In this document: one piece after another, positions 52,597 through 61,549 of the stretch
Layout: each line of letters starts with the position of its first letter
Numbering within the stretch: the stretch's first letter is position 1
DNA from: Caballeronia arvi
GTDB lineage: Bacteria > Pseudomonadota > Gammaproteobacteria > Burkholderiales > Burkholderiaceae
Reading direction: 5' to 3'
DNA length: 64,000 nt
NCBI RefSeq assembly: GCF_001544695.2
Contig: NZ_FCOM02000001.1
Span: 434,001 to 498,000, forward strand
Notes under the pieces: generated by a model
Told to the model about the DNA's origin: nothing
Database searches by the model: none
Seen by the model: the letters and a program-made list of their open reading frames with translations, nothing else
Program-made: the position numbers and the translations under genes

Positions 52597-53052
52597 TCAG
52601 GCCTCCGATGCCGCGCGACGGATGGCTTTTCGAATCCGCGCATACGTGCCGCAGCGGCAGATATTGCCCGACATCGCCGCGGTGATCTCGTCATCGCTCA
52701 CGGATGCCCGGCCCTTCAGGAACGCAGCCGCCTGCATCAATTGCCCCGACTGACAGTAGCCGCACTGCGGCACGTCTTCGGCGACCCACGCACGCTGCAA
52801 CGGATGCGTGCCGTCCTTCGACAAGCCTTCTATCGTCGTGATGCGCCTGCCCGCGACGGCCGCGATCGGCAACAGGCAGGCGCGCACCGCCTCGCCGTCC
52901 AGATGCACCGTGCACGCGCCGCAGAAGCCGCCGCCGCAGCCGAACTTAGTCCCGGTCAGACCGATCCGGTCGCGCAGCACCCACAACAGGGGCATGTCTT
53001 CCGGTACATTGTCGAGCGGGTGCCGCGTGTCGTTGACGATGATCTCGATCAT
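52597..53052 (-). CDS. iorA: 2Fe-2S subunit of the molybdenum hydroxylase, isoquinoline 1-oxidoreductase alpha type
   Basis: This 151-aa electron-transfer subunit has a plant-type 2Fe-2S site ([15 protein letters not shown] plus a later Cys) and the second, helical cluster site ([16 protein letters not shown] and [13 protein letters not shown]). All eight Cys are present. It lacks its own export signal and would be co-transported with the Tat-signal subunit. It is divergent from the LysR-type gene at 53156. Confidence 0.94.
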   Translation of the reverse strand: MIEIIVNDTRHPLDNVPEDMPLLWVLRDRIGLTGTKFGCGGGFCGACTVHLDGEAVRACLLPIAAVAGRRITTIEGLSKDGTHPLQRAWVAEDVPQCGYCQSGQLMQAAAFLKGRASVSDDEITAAMSGNICRCGTYARIRKAIRRAASEA

Positions 53053-53155
53053 GCGCTGTCTCCTGATGTCGTCGTGCCTGCGGGCATTATCGAAAGCCGC
53101 CGCGCACCGCGCCAGCGACGATTTCTTCCATCATCCGTAAGCCCGGCTAACACCC

Positions 53156-54061
53156 ATGCTGAAGCGCTACCCTTCGATCCAGTCGATGCAGGCTTTTCTG
53201 CAGGCCGCGCGCGCCGGCAGCTTTTCGAGCGCGGCGCGCCAGTTGTCGCTCACGCACAGCGCGATCAGCCAGCAGATCCGCACGCTGGAGGATTTCGTCG
53301 GGCAGCCGTTGTTCGTACGGGAAGGCGCGCGCGTCGTGCTGACCGACGCGGGCGCGCTGTTCGCCAATCAGCTTGCCGATGGCTTCGAGCAGATCGACCG
53401 CGCCTTGTCGTTCGTGAAAGAGCGCGCGGTGAAGCAGTCGATCACCCTCGATGTCGATCCGGAGCTCGCGCAAAGCTGGCTCGTCGCGCGGCTGCCCGCC
53501 TTGCTCGATGGACTGACGGGCACGTCGCTGACGCTGTTGTCCGCGCCACGCCATGATCGCAGCGCGTTCGAACGCGTGGATCTCGCGCTGCGCTACGGCT
53601 ATGGCGAATGGGACGGCTTCGAAAACGCGCTGATCTGCGGCGACCGACTGACCGTCGTGGGTTCGCCCGAGCTTCTGAAGGCGCGCGGGCTCGACGCGCC
53701 GCTCACGCCGGAACAGGTGTTCGGCCTTCCCTTGCTCGGCTACACGAAGCGCTCATGGATTCCGTGGCTCGACGCCGCCGGCCTGCCCCCGGCCGAGCCC
53801 GAAGCGATCGCCGTCTTCGACAACGCGGCGGGACTGATCGCGGCGGCGAGCGCGGGCGTGGGCGCGGGACTCGCGTGCGGCCTGCTCGCCGCCGATGCGC
53901 GACGCGACGGCAGGCTGATCGAGCTCACGAAAGTGGAGATTCCGACGCACTACAACCTCTATGCCGTCTGGCCGCAAGACAAAGCGGCGCGCGTGGCGCC
54001 GCTCGTCGACGCGATCCGCGAGCTCGTTGCGCGCACGGTCAGTCCGGCCGATCGGCCATAG
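53156..54061 (+). CDS. LysR-family regulator (GcvA-like), divergent from iorAB
   Basis: The 301-aa product has an N-terminal winged helix-turn-helix (SMQAFLQAARAGSFSSAARQLSLTHSAISQQI, in part) and a GcvA-like effector domain (ALRYGYGEWDG, LTVVGSPELL, VGAGLACGLLAADA). It is read divergently from the iorAB pair with a 103-nt gap, the classic arrangement for control of the neighbour operon. Its end overlaps the opposing LysR gene by 23 nt. Confidence 0.92.
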   Translation: MLKRYPSIQSMQAFLQAARAGSFSSAARQLSLTHSAISQQIRTLEDFVGQPLFVREGARVVLTDAGALFANQLADGFEQIDRALSFVKERAVKQSITLDVDPELAQSWLVARLPALLDGLTGTSLTLLSAPRHDRSAFERVDLALRYGYGEWDGFENALICGDRLTVVGSPELLKARGLDAPLTPEQVFGLPLLGYTKRSWIPWLDAAGLPPAEPEAIAVFDNAAGLIAAASAGVGAGLACGLLAADARRDGRLIELTKVEIPTHYNLYAVWPQDKAARVAPLVDAIRELVARTVSPADRP

Positions 54062-54932
54062 CCACTTCGCGCACGGTTTCGAGAAACCGGGCGAGCACCG
54101 GAGACGGCGTTTCTGCACGATACCGCGCATGCAGCGACACTTCGGGCGATGGCGCGGCAAGCGGCACGAACGCGACGCCGCCACCCGACAACTGCTGCGC
54201 CGACGAAGGCACCAGCGCGACGCCGAGTCCTTCGCGCACGAGGCACAGCAGCGTATGCAGTTCCACGACTTCCTGCTCGATGCGCGGCGTGAAACCCGCT
54301 TCGACACAGCACTCGCGCAGAAAGCGCGCGAGCTGCGACTCCAATAGTCCGAACGAAAGAAAACGCTCCGCCTGGAGTTCGCGCAACTCGACCTCATCGC
54401 GCGATGCGCACGGATGTGCGAGCGGCAACGCCACGACCGCGGATTCGCGGAACACGACTTCGCTGCCGATCTCCGGATCGTCGTGCGACACGCGAAAGAA
54501 ACACACGTCGAGCCGGCGCTCTTTCAACGCCTGAATCTGCGCGGCGGGCGTCATTTCATGCAGCGTCCAGCGCACTTGCGGATGCCTGCGCGCGAACACG
54601 CCGAGCGTGCGCGGAATCGGCTCGACCATCGCCGAGCTGATGACGCCGATCTCCAGACGTCCCACTTCGCCGCGCCCCGCGCAACGCGTGAGATCGATCG
54701 CGCGCTCGAACTGCGCGAAGATCAGCGGCGCCTGTCCCTTCAGTGTTTTCCCTGCCTCGGTCAGTTCGACACGATGCTGTGAGCGCAGGAAGAGCGCCGT
54801 GCCCATCTCCTCTTCGAGGATGCGGATCTGCTGGCTCAGCGGAGGCTGCGAAATGTGCAGCCGCGCGGCTGCGCGGCCGAAATGCAGTTCGTCGGCAAGC
54901 ACCGCGAAGTACCGCAAGAGCCGCATGTCCAT
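54039..54932 (-). CDS. LysR-family regulator (BenM/CatM-like), divergent from the catabolic operon
   Basis: The 297-aa product starts MDMRLLRYFAVLADELHFGRA and continues with the winged helix (AAARLHISQPPLSQQIRILEEEMG) and a co-inducer domain (GRLEIGVISSAMVEPIP, LPLAHPCASRDEVELRE, LCLVREGLGVALVP). The form of the N-terminus is typical of aromatic-compound regulators. It is divergent from the operon starting at 55178, so it most likely responds to that operon's substrate. Confidence 0.92.
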   Translation of the reverse strand: MDMRLLRYFAVLADELHFGRAAARLHISQPPLSQQIRILEEEMGTALFLRSQHRVELTEAGKTLKGQAPLIFAQFERAIDLTRCAGRGEVGRLEIGVISSAMVEPIPRTLGVFARRHPQVRWTLHEMTPAAQIQALKERRLDVCFFRVSHDDPEIGSEVVFRESAVVALPLAHPCASRDEVELRELQAERFLSFGLLESQLARFLRECCVEAGFTPRIEQEVVELHTLLCLVREGLGVALVPSSAQQLSGGGVAFVPLAAPSPEVSLHARYRAETPSPVLARFLETVREVAMADRPD

Positions 54933-55177
54933 ATCGTCAACGTATCAAGATCGTGGTCAAAAAATATTGTACAGAGCGCCCGTTACTTGTGAGACTGCAT
55001 CGCAAGCAGCAGTGCACATCAGTGTGACACTCGATGCCGGCGAGGGGAAGACGCGTTGCCATGGCGTCTTGCAAAAGGCCGCATGGGGCAAGCCTGCAAG
55101 GGCTTTCGTTCCATCGATGCGCCTGCCCGCGATCCGGCAACTGGACATGCCAGTTCCCCTCAAGGAGATCGAGAACA
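54933..55177. promoter_or_regulatory. Divergent control region of the LysR gene and the amidohydrolase operon
   Basis: This 245-nt gap should contain both promoters and a LysR operator. The segment next to the LysR gene is AT-rich (around 54940-54975). The operon start has a ribosome site caaggagatc about 8 nt before ATG 55178. I could not single out one convincing T-N11-A site. Confidence 0.4.
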
Positions 55178-56110
55178 ATGATCATCGACACAAGCTGTTA
55201 TCCGACCAATCTCGTCGACCTCGCCTGGCGCCATGACGGCGAGCCCTTTTCGGGCGAGCGCCTCATCGAGGTGATGGACGGGCCGTACATCATCAACGGC
55301 AAGCCGCGCCGCATCGACAAGGCCTTCATTCAGCCGCCGCAAGGCAACACCATCTATACGTGGACCGACGGCGTGCGCTCCGGCCGCGAGTCGATCGACG
55401 ACTACATGGCCTACACCGTCGAGCTGACGCAGAAGTATCCCGACCGCCTGCTCGGGTGTTTCGTCTATAACCCGCGCTGCGGTCCCGAGAACGGCGCCGA
55501 TGCGATCGAGTTCTATGCGAAGGAGCATGGCTTCAGGATGGTGCAGTTGCAGGCCAACATGCACGCGTATCGTCCTGACCGCGCGCTCGACTGGCTGCGT
55601 CCCGCGCTGCGCAAATGCGCGGACCTCGGACTGATCGTGAAGCTGCACACCGGCGACGGCCCGTACAGCATCCCGAGCGAATGGTATCCGCTGATTCGCG
55701 AGTTTCCGTCGGTGCCGTTCATCATGGCGCACTTCGGCGTGCAGACCGGCGGCGTGTATTGCTTCGAGCCGTATCAGATGGCGCTCGACACGCCCAACGT
55801 GTATTGCGAATCGAGCTGGTGCCTGCAATCGCGCATCGTCGAGTTCGCGAAGGTGCTGCCCACGCACAAGATTCTCTATGGTTCCGACACGCCGCCCAAC
55901 GAGCCCGGCATGTGGCTGCGTCTGCTCGAAGTGCTGTGTCACGAACCGCCGCAAGGTCTCAATCTCGACGAGGACACGCTGGAGGACTATCTCGGCAACA
56001 ACCTCGCGCGCATGCTCGGCATCGAGCCGACCGCGCGGCCGAAGACCGTGCAGGAAGCACAGGCCTATCTCGATCAATGTAAAGAAGCCGACTACGCAGG
56101 AGCCCGTTGA
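55178..56110 (+). CDS. Amidohydrolase_2-family protein lacking the HxH metal motif
   Basis: The 310-aa product belongs to the ACMSD/gamma-resorcylate-decarboxylase superfamily of TIM-barrel metal hydrolases and decarboxylases. It is closely related to its downstream neighbour over the whole length (shared FSGER/FTGERL, MDGPYIINGKPRRID, HTGDGPY, PNEPGMWLR). However the strand-1 motif reads MIIDTSCYPTNLVD, where the neighbour has DTHLHPTN, so both His ligands are lost. Other metal-site residues (LHTGDG, MAHFG, GSDTPP) remain. It may bind metal differently, or be a structural partner of the second copy. It is the first gene of the operon. Confidence 0.85.
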   Translation: MIIDTSCYPTNLVDLAWRHDGEPFSGERLIEVMDGPYIINGKPRRIDKAFIQPPQGNTIYTWTDGVRSGRESIDDYMAYTVELTQKYPDRLLGCFVYNPRCGPENGADAIEFYAKEHGFRMVQLQANMHAYRPDRALDWLRPALRKCADLGLIVKLHTGDGPYSIPSEWYPLIREFPSVPFIMAHFGVQTGGVYCFEPYQMALDTPNVYCESSWCLQSRIVEFAKVLPTHKILYGSDTPPNEPGMWLRLLEVLCHEPPQGLNLDEDTLEDYLGNNLARMLGIEPTARPKTVQEAQAYLDQCKEADYAGAR

Positions 56111-57042
56111 TGATCATCGATACCCATCTGCATCCGACCAATCTCGTCGACGAAGCCTGGCGTCATACGGGCGAGCCTTTCACCGGCGAGCGTCTTCTGA
56201 AGATGATGGACGGACCGTACATCATCAACGGCAAGCCGCGCCGCATCGACATGGGCTTCATCCAGCCGCCGCCCGGCAATACCGGCTATCGCGACGGCAA
56301 CCGGCGCGGCCGCGAAGGCATTCGCGATTACATGGCGTATATCGCGGAGCTGACGCAGAAGTATCCGGACCGCTTCATCGGCAACTTCACGTACAACCCG
56401 CGCTGGGGTCCGGAGAACGGCGCGGCCGAACTCGAATTCCACGTGAAGGAGTACGGCTTCAAGATGCTCAAGCTGCACGCGAACATGCACGGCTACCGGC
56501 CGGATCGCGCGCTCGACTGGCTGCGTCCGGCGATGAAGAAGTGCGCGGAGCTGGGCGTCGTCGTGCTGATCCATACCGGCGACGGGCCGTACACGATTCC
56601 GACGCAGTTCTATCCGATCATCCGCGAGTTCCCGATGGTGAACTTCATCATCGGTCACTTCGGGATTCAGACGGGCGGCAATTACTCGTTCGAAGCCTTC
56701 TGGATGGCGATGGACACGCCCAACGTGTATTGCGAATCGGGCTGGTGCTATCAGTCGCGCATCGTCGAGTTTGCGCGCGAGCTGCCGCGCAACAAGATCG
56801 TGTTCGGCACGGATTCGCCGCCCAACGAACCGGGCATGTGGCTGCGCGAGCTCGAAATGCTGTGCGGCCCCGCGCCGCAAGGCATGGATCTCGATGAAGA
56901 CGGTCTCGAGGATTACATGGGCAACAACATCGCGCGGCTGGTCGGCATCGAACCGACGAAACCGCCGAAGGATCTCGCCGAAGCGGAGAAGCGGCTGAAG
57001 GCGACCTACGTGAAGAGCGACGACGTCGCGCAACCTGCCTGA
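56110..57042 (+). CDS. Amidohydrolase_2-family metal enzyme, second tandem copy
   Basis: Also 310 aa, this copy keeps the full metal set: HLH at residues 6-8, IHTGDGPY, IGHFGIQTGG and the Asp of GTDSPPNEP. Members of this family decarboxylate or hydrolyse aromatic and heteroaromatic acids. The stop of the upstream copy and this start share one base (TGATG), so translation is coupled and the two products are probably made in equal amounts. High similarity indicates a recent tandem duplication. Substrate unknown. Confidence 0.88.
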   Translation: MIIDTHLHPTNLVDEAWRHTGEPFTGERLLKMMDGPYIINGKPRRIDMGFIQPPPGNTGYRDGNRRGREGIRDYMAYIAELTQKYPDRFIGNFTYNPRWGPENGAAELEFHVKEYGFKMLKLHANMHGYRPDRALDWLRPAMKKCAELGVVVLIHTGDGPYTIPTQFYPIIREFPMVNFIIGHFGIQTGGNYSFEAFWMAMDTPNVYCESGWCYQSRIVEFARELPRNKIVFGTDSPPNEPGMWLRELEMLCGPAPQGMDLDEDGLEDYMGNNIARLVGIEPTKPPKDLAEAEKRLKATYVKSDDVAQPA

Positions 57043-57097
57043 CCTCACGCGGGCGCGGTCGTCCACGCGCCCTCGCTTCTCTCAAACGGAGTTCACG

Positions 57098-58483
57098 ATG
57101 GCCGATAACCTCTTGCGCGCCACGCAGGACTTTCATTGCTTCGCGGACGCATACCGCGAACGATATCCGCACGATGTGCTGACGCTGCGCGATCCCGTAT
57201 CCGCCGATCAGGACGTCACCGCGATCGTCGCGCAGCTCGCCGGGCGCGGACAGCATCCGATGCTCGTCTGCGAAAACGTCGACGGTATCGGCGTGCCGCT
57301 CGCGACGAACTTCTTTGCCTCACGCGAACGCATCGCGCGTCTGTTCGACGTGAACGCGAGCGGACTATTCGACGCGTATCAGCAGCGCGCGAATGCGCCG
57401 CTCACGCCTCTCTATGTTTCGAGCGGCCCCGTGCTCGATGAAGTCATCGAAGGCGATTGCGTCGATCTCGCGCAACTGCCGATGATCCGCCACTTCGACA
57501 CGGATCGCGGCCCTTATGTGACGAACGCGGTGATCGTCGCGGAAGATCCGGTGACGGGCATCGCCAATCTCAGCTATCACCGTTCGATGCGCCATGCACG
57601 CAATGCCCTCGCGACGAGCCTGCATTCGCGCGGCCATACGTGGCGCATGCTGCAGGCGGCGAAGGCGCGCGGCGACACGCTGAAGGTCGCGATGGTCATC
57701 GGCGCGCATCCGTTGTTCATGCTCGCGGCGGCGGCGCGCGTGCCCTTCGGCGTCGACGAGCGCGCGATTGCGGGCGGACTCTTCGGCGCGCCGCTGGAAC
57801 TGGTGCGCACGCCGCGTCATGGCATCGGCGTGCCGGCCGCGGCCGAGTTCGTGCTGGAAGGCACGATCGATCCGGATGCGCGCGCCGAAGAAGGCCCGTT
57901 CGGCGAATTCACCGGCTATTCGTCGGACCGCTCGACCAACAACGTGCTGCGCGTCGATACGATGATGCGCCGCCGCGACGCCTGGCTCGTCGATGTCGTC
58001 GGCGGTCCGTATGCCGAGCATCTGACGCTCGCGCGCCTGCCGCGCGAAGCCGAAATGAGCGAAAAACTGAAGGCGCGGTTTCCTTCGGTCACCGCCCTGC
58101 ACTATCCGAACTCGGGCACGCATTTTCATTGCTACGTCGCGCTGAACCAGGCACGCGACGGCGAAGCGCGGCAGATCATGCTCGCTCTGCTCGGCTGGGA
58201 TCCGTACCTCAAGCATGTGGTCGCGGTGGACAGCGACATCGACATCACCGACGACTCGCAAGTGTTATGGGCGATGGCCGCGCATGCGCAGCCGCGCGAG
58301 GATGTGTTCATCGTCGACGGATTGCCGGGCAGTCCGCTCGATCCGTCTTCGTCCGCGAACGGCACGACGTCGCGCATGGGTATCGACGCGACGCGCGGCG
58401 CGACGTTCGACGGCACACGCGCGCGCATCGGCGACGAGGCGGCACGGCGCGCGACGGAAATACTGAACGGAGCCGGACGATGA
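57098..58483 (+). CDS. UbiD-family prenylated-FMN-dependent decarboxylase
   Basis: The 461-aa enzyme should reversibly decarboxylate an aromatic, heteroaromatic or unsaturated acid using prenylated FMN. Conserved features include NLSYHRSMR (the Arg of the E-R-E catalytic triad), AEEGPFGEFTGY (both Glu residues) and GVPAAAEFVLEG (metal-binding Glu). The cofactor maker ubiX overlaps it by 4 nt. It is too far from ubiquinone genes to be the housekeeping UbiD; a catabolic role with the amidohydrolases is more likely. Confidence 0.92.
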   Translation: MADNLLRATQDFHCFADAYRERYPHDVLTLRDPVSADQDVTAIVAQLAGRGQHPMLVCENVDGIGVPLATNFFASRERIARLFDVNASGLFDAYQQRANAPLTPLYVSSGPVLDEVIEGDCVDLAQLPMIRHFDTDRGPYVTNAVIVAEDPVTGIANLSYHRSMRHARNALATSLHSRGHTWRMLQAAKARGDTLKVAMVIGAHPLFMLAAAARVPFGVDERAIAGGLFGAPLELVRTPRHGIGVPAAAEFVLEGTIDPDARAEEGPFGEFTGYSSDRSTNNVLRVDTMMRRRDAWLVDVVGGPYAEHLTLARLPREAEMSEKLKARFPSVTALHYPNSGTHFHCYVALNQARDGEARQIMLALLGWDPYLKHVVAVDSDIDITDDSQVLWAMAAHAQPREDVFIVDGLPGSPLDPSSSANGTTSRMGIDATRGATFDGTRARIGDEAARRATEILNGAGR

Positions 58484-59052
58484 GCACGCGGCGCATCGCG
58501 GTCGGCATCAGCGGCGCATCGGGCTTCGTGTACGGCGTGCGCCTGCTGGAAATGCTACGCGAACTCGACATCGAAACGCATCTGACCGTATCGCGCAGCG
58601 CGCTCTTGACGATGTCGCACGAGACCGAACACAAGCTCGCGGATGTCAGCGCGCTCGCGAGCGTCACGTATCGCGCGGACGACATGGCTGCCGCCATCTC
58701 GAGCGGCTCGTTCCGCACGCTCGGGATGATCGTCGCGCCCTGCTCGATGAAGACGCTCGCGGAGATCGCAAGCGGCCTCTCGTCGACCCTGCTCTCGCGC
58801 GCCGCCGATGTCACGCTTAAAGAACGCCGTCCGCTCGTGCTGCTCGCACGCGAGACGCCTTACACGCTGGCGCATCTGCGCAACATGACCGCTGTCACTG
58901 AAATGGGCGGCATCGTCGCGCCGCCGGTGCCCGCCTTCTATGCGCGGCCCGCCTCGCTCGACGCGATGATCGATCACACGCTCGGCCGCGTACTCGATCT
59001 GTTCGGACTCGATTGCGGCGCTGTCACGCGCTGGAAAGAACACGAAGCATGA
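58480..59052 (+). CDS. ubiX: UbiX-like flavin prenyltransferase
   Basis: The 190-aa product makes prenylated FMN for the UbiD enzyme just upstream. It begins [23 protein letters not shown], the FMN-binding motif, and has [23 protein letters not shown] (partial), [16 protein letters not shown] and [17 protein letters not shown]. The ATGA overlap with ubiD indicates coupled expression of a dedicated decarboxylase and cofactor pair. Confidence 0.94.
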   Translation: MSTRRIAVGISGASGFVYGVRLLEMLRELDIETHLTVSRSALLTMSHETEHKLADVSALASVTYRADDMAAAISSGSFRTLGMIVAPCSMKTLAEIASGLSSTLLSRAADVTLKERRPLVLLARETPYTLAHLRNMTAVTEMGGIVAPPVPAFYARPASLDAMIDHTLGRVLDLFGLDCGAVTRWKEHEA

Positions 59053-59074
59053 CCCACTAGAAGGAGACGAAGCG

Positions 59075-60121
59075 ATGACTCACATTCACACGACTCACAA
59101 CGCGTTCGACAAGATTCCGGTCACGGTGTTGACGGGCTTTCTGGGCGCCGGAAAAACTACGCTGCTCAACTACATTCTTAAGGAGAAGCACGGCCACAAG
59201 ATCGCGGTGATCGAAAACGAGTTCGGCGAAGTCGGCATCGACGGCGGCCTCGTGCTCGAATCCACCGAAGAGATCTACGAGATGACCAACGGCTGCGTGT
59301 GCTGCGTCGGCGCGGTGCGCGAGGATCTCGTGCGCATCGTGCGCATGCTGGTCGAGCGGCCCGAACGGCTCGATCACATCATCGTGGAGACGAGCGGGCT
59401 CGCCGACCCGTATCCCGTCGCGCAAACCTTCTTCATCGACGATCCCATCGCGCAGCGCGTGTCGCTCGACGCCGTCGTGACGATGGTCGATGCGAAACAT
59501 ATCGCCGCTCATCTCGACGATCTCGTGCTCGACGGCCGCGACAACCAGGCGGTCGATCAGATCGTGTGCGCGGATCGCGTCGTCATCAACAAGGTGGATC
59601 TCGTCACGCCGGAGCAGATCGCATCGTTGAAAGAGCGGCTTCGCACACTCAATGCGACGGCGGAGATCGTCGAATCGACGTATGCGCAAATCGATCTGCA
59701 CAGGATTCTCGGCGTAGGCGCCAACGAGTTTGCGCAGCAACTCGTCGAGGCCGACGAGGACCACGACCACGATCATCAAGACGATCACCACCACGACGAT
59801 CATCGTCACGATGAGAGCGTCTCTTCGGTCGGCATCGAAGTGAACGCGGACATCGATCTCGGCGCGCTGCACACATGGCTCGCCGAACTGCGCGCATCCG
59901 ACGCGACGAAGCTCTTCCGCATGAAGGGCATCTTCGCCGTGAAAGGCCAGCCGTACCGCTATGTCTTGCAGGGCGTGCACGACATCATTGAACTCAAGGC
60001 GGCGCAGGCGTGGGGCAGCGAGCCGCGTTCGAGCCGCATCGTGTTCATCGGACGCGAGCTGGACCGTGCCGCGCTCAACGCGCGCTTTCATGCCTGTCTC
60101 GCCGTGCCGGTCGCGGCCTGA
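59075..60121 (+). CDS. CobW/COG0523-family GTPase with His-rich metal-binding loop
   Basis: COG0523 GTPases are metallochaperones that deliver zinc or other metals to enzymes. The 348-aa product has [15 protein letters not shown] (P-loop), the CxCC metal motif in [19 protein letters not shown] (guanine specificity), a strongly His/Asp-rich stretch of about 20 residues (around 228-247) and a CobW C-terminal domain ([12 protein letters not shown]). In this operon it may load metal into the amidohydrolases. Confidence 0.92.
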   Translation: MTHIHTTHNAFDKIPVTVLTGFLGAGKTTLLNYILKEKHGHKIAVIENEFGEVGIDGGLVLESTEEIYEMTNGCVCCVGAVREDLVRIVRMLVERPERLDHIIVETSGLADPYPVAQTFFIDDPIAQRVSLDAVVTMVDAKHIAAHLDDLVLDGRDNQAVDQIVCADRVVINKVDLVTPEQIASLKERLRTLNATAEIVESTYAQIDLHRILGVGANEFAQQLVEADEDHDHDHQDDHHHDDHRHDESVSSVGIEVNADIDLGALHTWLAELRASDATKLFRMKGIFAVKGQPYRYVLQGVHDIIELKAAQAWGSEPRSSRIVFIGRELDRAALNARFHACLAVPVAA

Positions 60122-60184
60122 CGAGCGATGCGTCCGGCGCGCACAGCGACGCGCCGGCGGACAGAGATAATCAGGAGACACGTG

Positions 60185-61525
60185 ATGAACACCGAGAAAC
60201 ACCCGGTCGACCGCGTCCTGCCGAAACGGCAGATGATCACGCTCGGCCTGCAGCACATGCTGGTCGCGTATATCGGCGCGATTGCCGTTCCGCTCATCGT
60301 CGCGTCGGCGCTGAAGATGTCGCCGGCCGACACCACCGTGCTCATCAGCACGGCGCTTTTCTGCTCGGGCATTTCGACGGTATTGCAAACGGTCGGCATC
60401 TGGAAGTTCGGCGTGCGCCTGCCGATTCTGCAGGGCGTCGCATTCAGCAGCGTGGGGCCGGTGATCGCCATCGGCCTGAGTCCGGGCGTCGGCTTCGCGG
60501 GCGTGTGCGGCGCGGTGATCGGGGCGGGCCTCTTCACGATGTTCGCCGCGCCGATCGTCGGACGCCTGCGACGCTTCTTTCCGCCGGTCGTCACGGGCTG
60601 CATCGTCACCGTGATCGGGCTGCAGCTCTTTCCCGTCGCGTATCAATGGGCGGGCGGCGGCGAGCACGCACAACAGCGCTTCGGCGCGCTGCCCTTTCTC
60701 TGCGTCGCGCTGTTCGTTGCGCTCGTGATCCTGGCCGTCAACCGCTTCGCCAACGCGTTCCTGCGCAATCTTTCCGTGCTGATCGGTCTCGTCGCGGGCA
60801 GCGTGCTCGCCTGCGCGCTCGGCATGGGCGACTTCGCGAACGTCGCGCAGGCGCCGTGGTTCACGATGCCGTTGCCCTTCCACTTCGGCATGCCGGTGTT
60901 CTCCATCGTGCCGGTCATGACGATGATCGTCGTGATGGTGGTGCAGATGGTCGAGTCGATGGGGCTGTTCGTCGCTATCGGCGATATCGTCGACAAGAAC
61001 ATCAGCGAGGAGGACGCCGTGCGCGGCATGCGCGCGAATGGCCTTGCGAGCGCGATCGCCGGCATGTTCGCCGCGTTCCCGTTCATCGCGTTCATGGAGA
61101 ACGTCGGCCTCGTGATTCTCACCGGCGTGCGCAGCCGCTGGGTCGTCGCGGTGAGCGGCGTGCTCATGTGCGTGGTCGCGCTCGTGCCGAAGATCGGCGC
61201 GGTGGTCGCGTCGACCCCGGCGGCGGCGCTCGGCGGCGCGGGCATCGCGATGTTCGGCGTCGTGGTCGCGGCCGGCGTGCAGACGCTGGCGAAAGTGGAC
61301 TTCGAGCGCAATCGCTACAACGTGCTGATCGTCGGCTTCACCATCGCGACCGCGCTCATTCCCGTCATGGCGCCGCAGGTCTTCCGGCAGATGCCCGACT
61401 GGACGCAGCCCTTCGTGCACAGCGGCGTGGTGCTCGCGTGCCTCGTGTCGGTCGTGCTGAACGCAGTATTGAACGGCGCGCACGAGGAAGACGCCGTGCC
61501 GGCGCACAGCATGGTGCGCGAGTGA
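60185..61525 (+). CDS. NCS2-family nucleobase/purine permease
   Basis: The 446-aa membrane protein has about 12-14 hydrophobic segments. LGLQHMLVAYIGAIAVPLIV, ILQGVAFSSVGPVIAIG and AFMENVGLVILTGVRSRWV (NxGxxxxT motif) are NCS2 signatures. Members import uracil, xanthine, guanine, urate or similar compounds by proton symport. It is flanked by catabolic genes and probably imports the pathway substrate. ATG 60185 follows a caggag ribosome site. Confidence 0.93.
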   Translation: MNTEKHPVDRVLPKRQMITLGLQHMLVAYIGAIAVPLIVASALKMSPADTTVLISTALFCSGISTVLQTVGIWKFGVRLPILQGVAFSSVGPVIAIGLSPGVGFAGVCGAVIGAGLFTMFAAPIVGRLRRFFPPVVTGCIVTVIGLQLFPVAYQWAGGGEHAQQRFGALPFLCVALFVALVILAVNRFANAFLRNLSVLIGLVAGSVLACALGMGDFANVAQAPWFTMPLPFHFGMPVFSIVPVMTMIVVMVVQMVESMGLFVAIGDIVDKNISEEDAVRGMRANGLASAIAGMFAAFPFIAFMENVGLVILTGVRSRWVVAVSGVLMCVVALVPKIGAVVASTPAAALGGAGIAMFGVVVAAGVQTLAKVDFERNRYNVLIVGFTIATALIPVMAPQVFRQMPDWTQPFVHSGVVLACLVSVVLNAVLNGAHEEDAVPAHSMVRE

Positions 61526-61549
61526 AACGCAACCCCAGGACAACCGATC

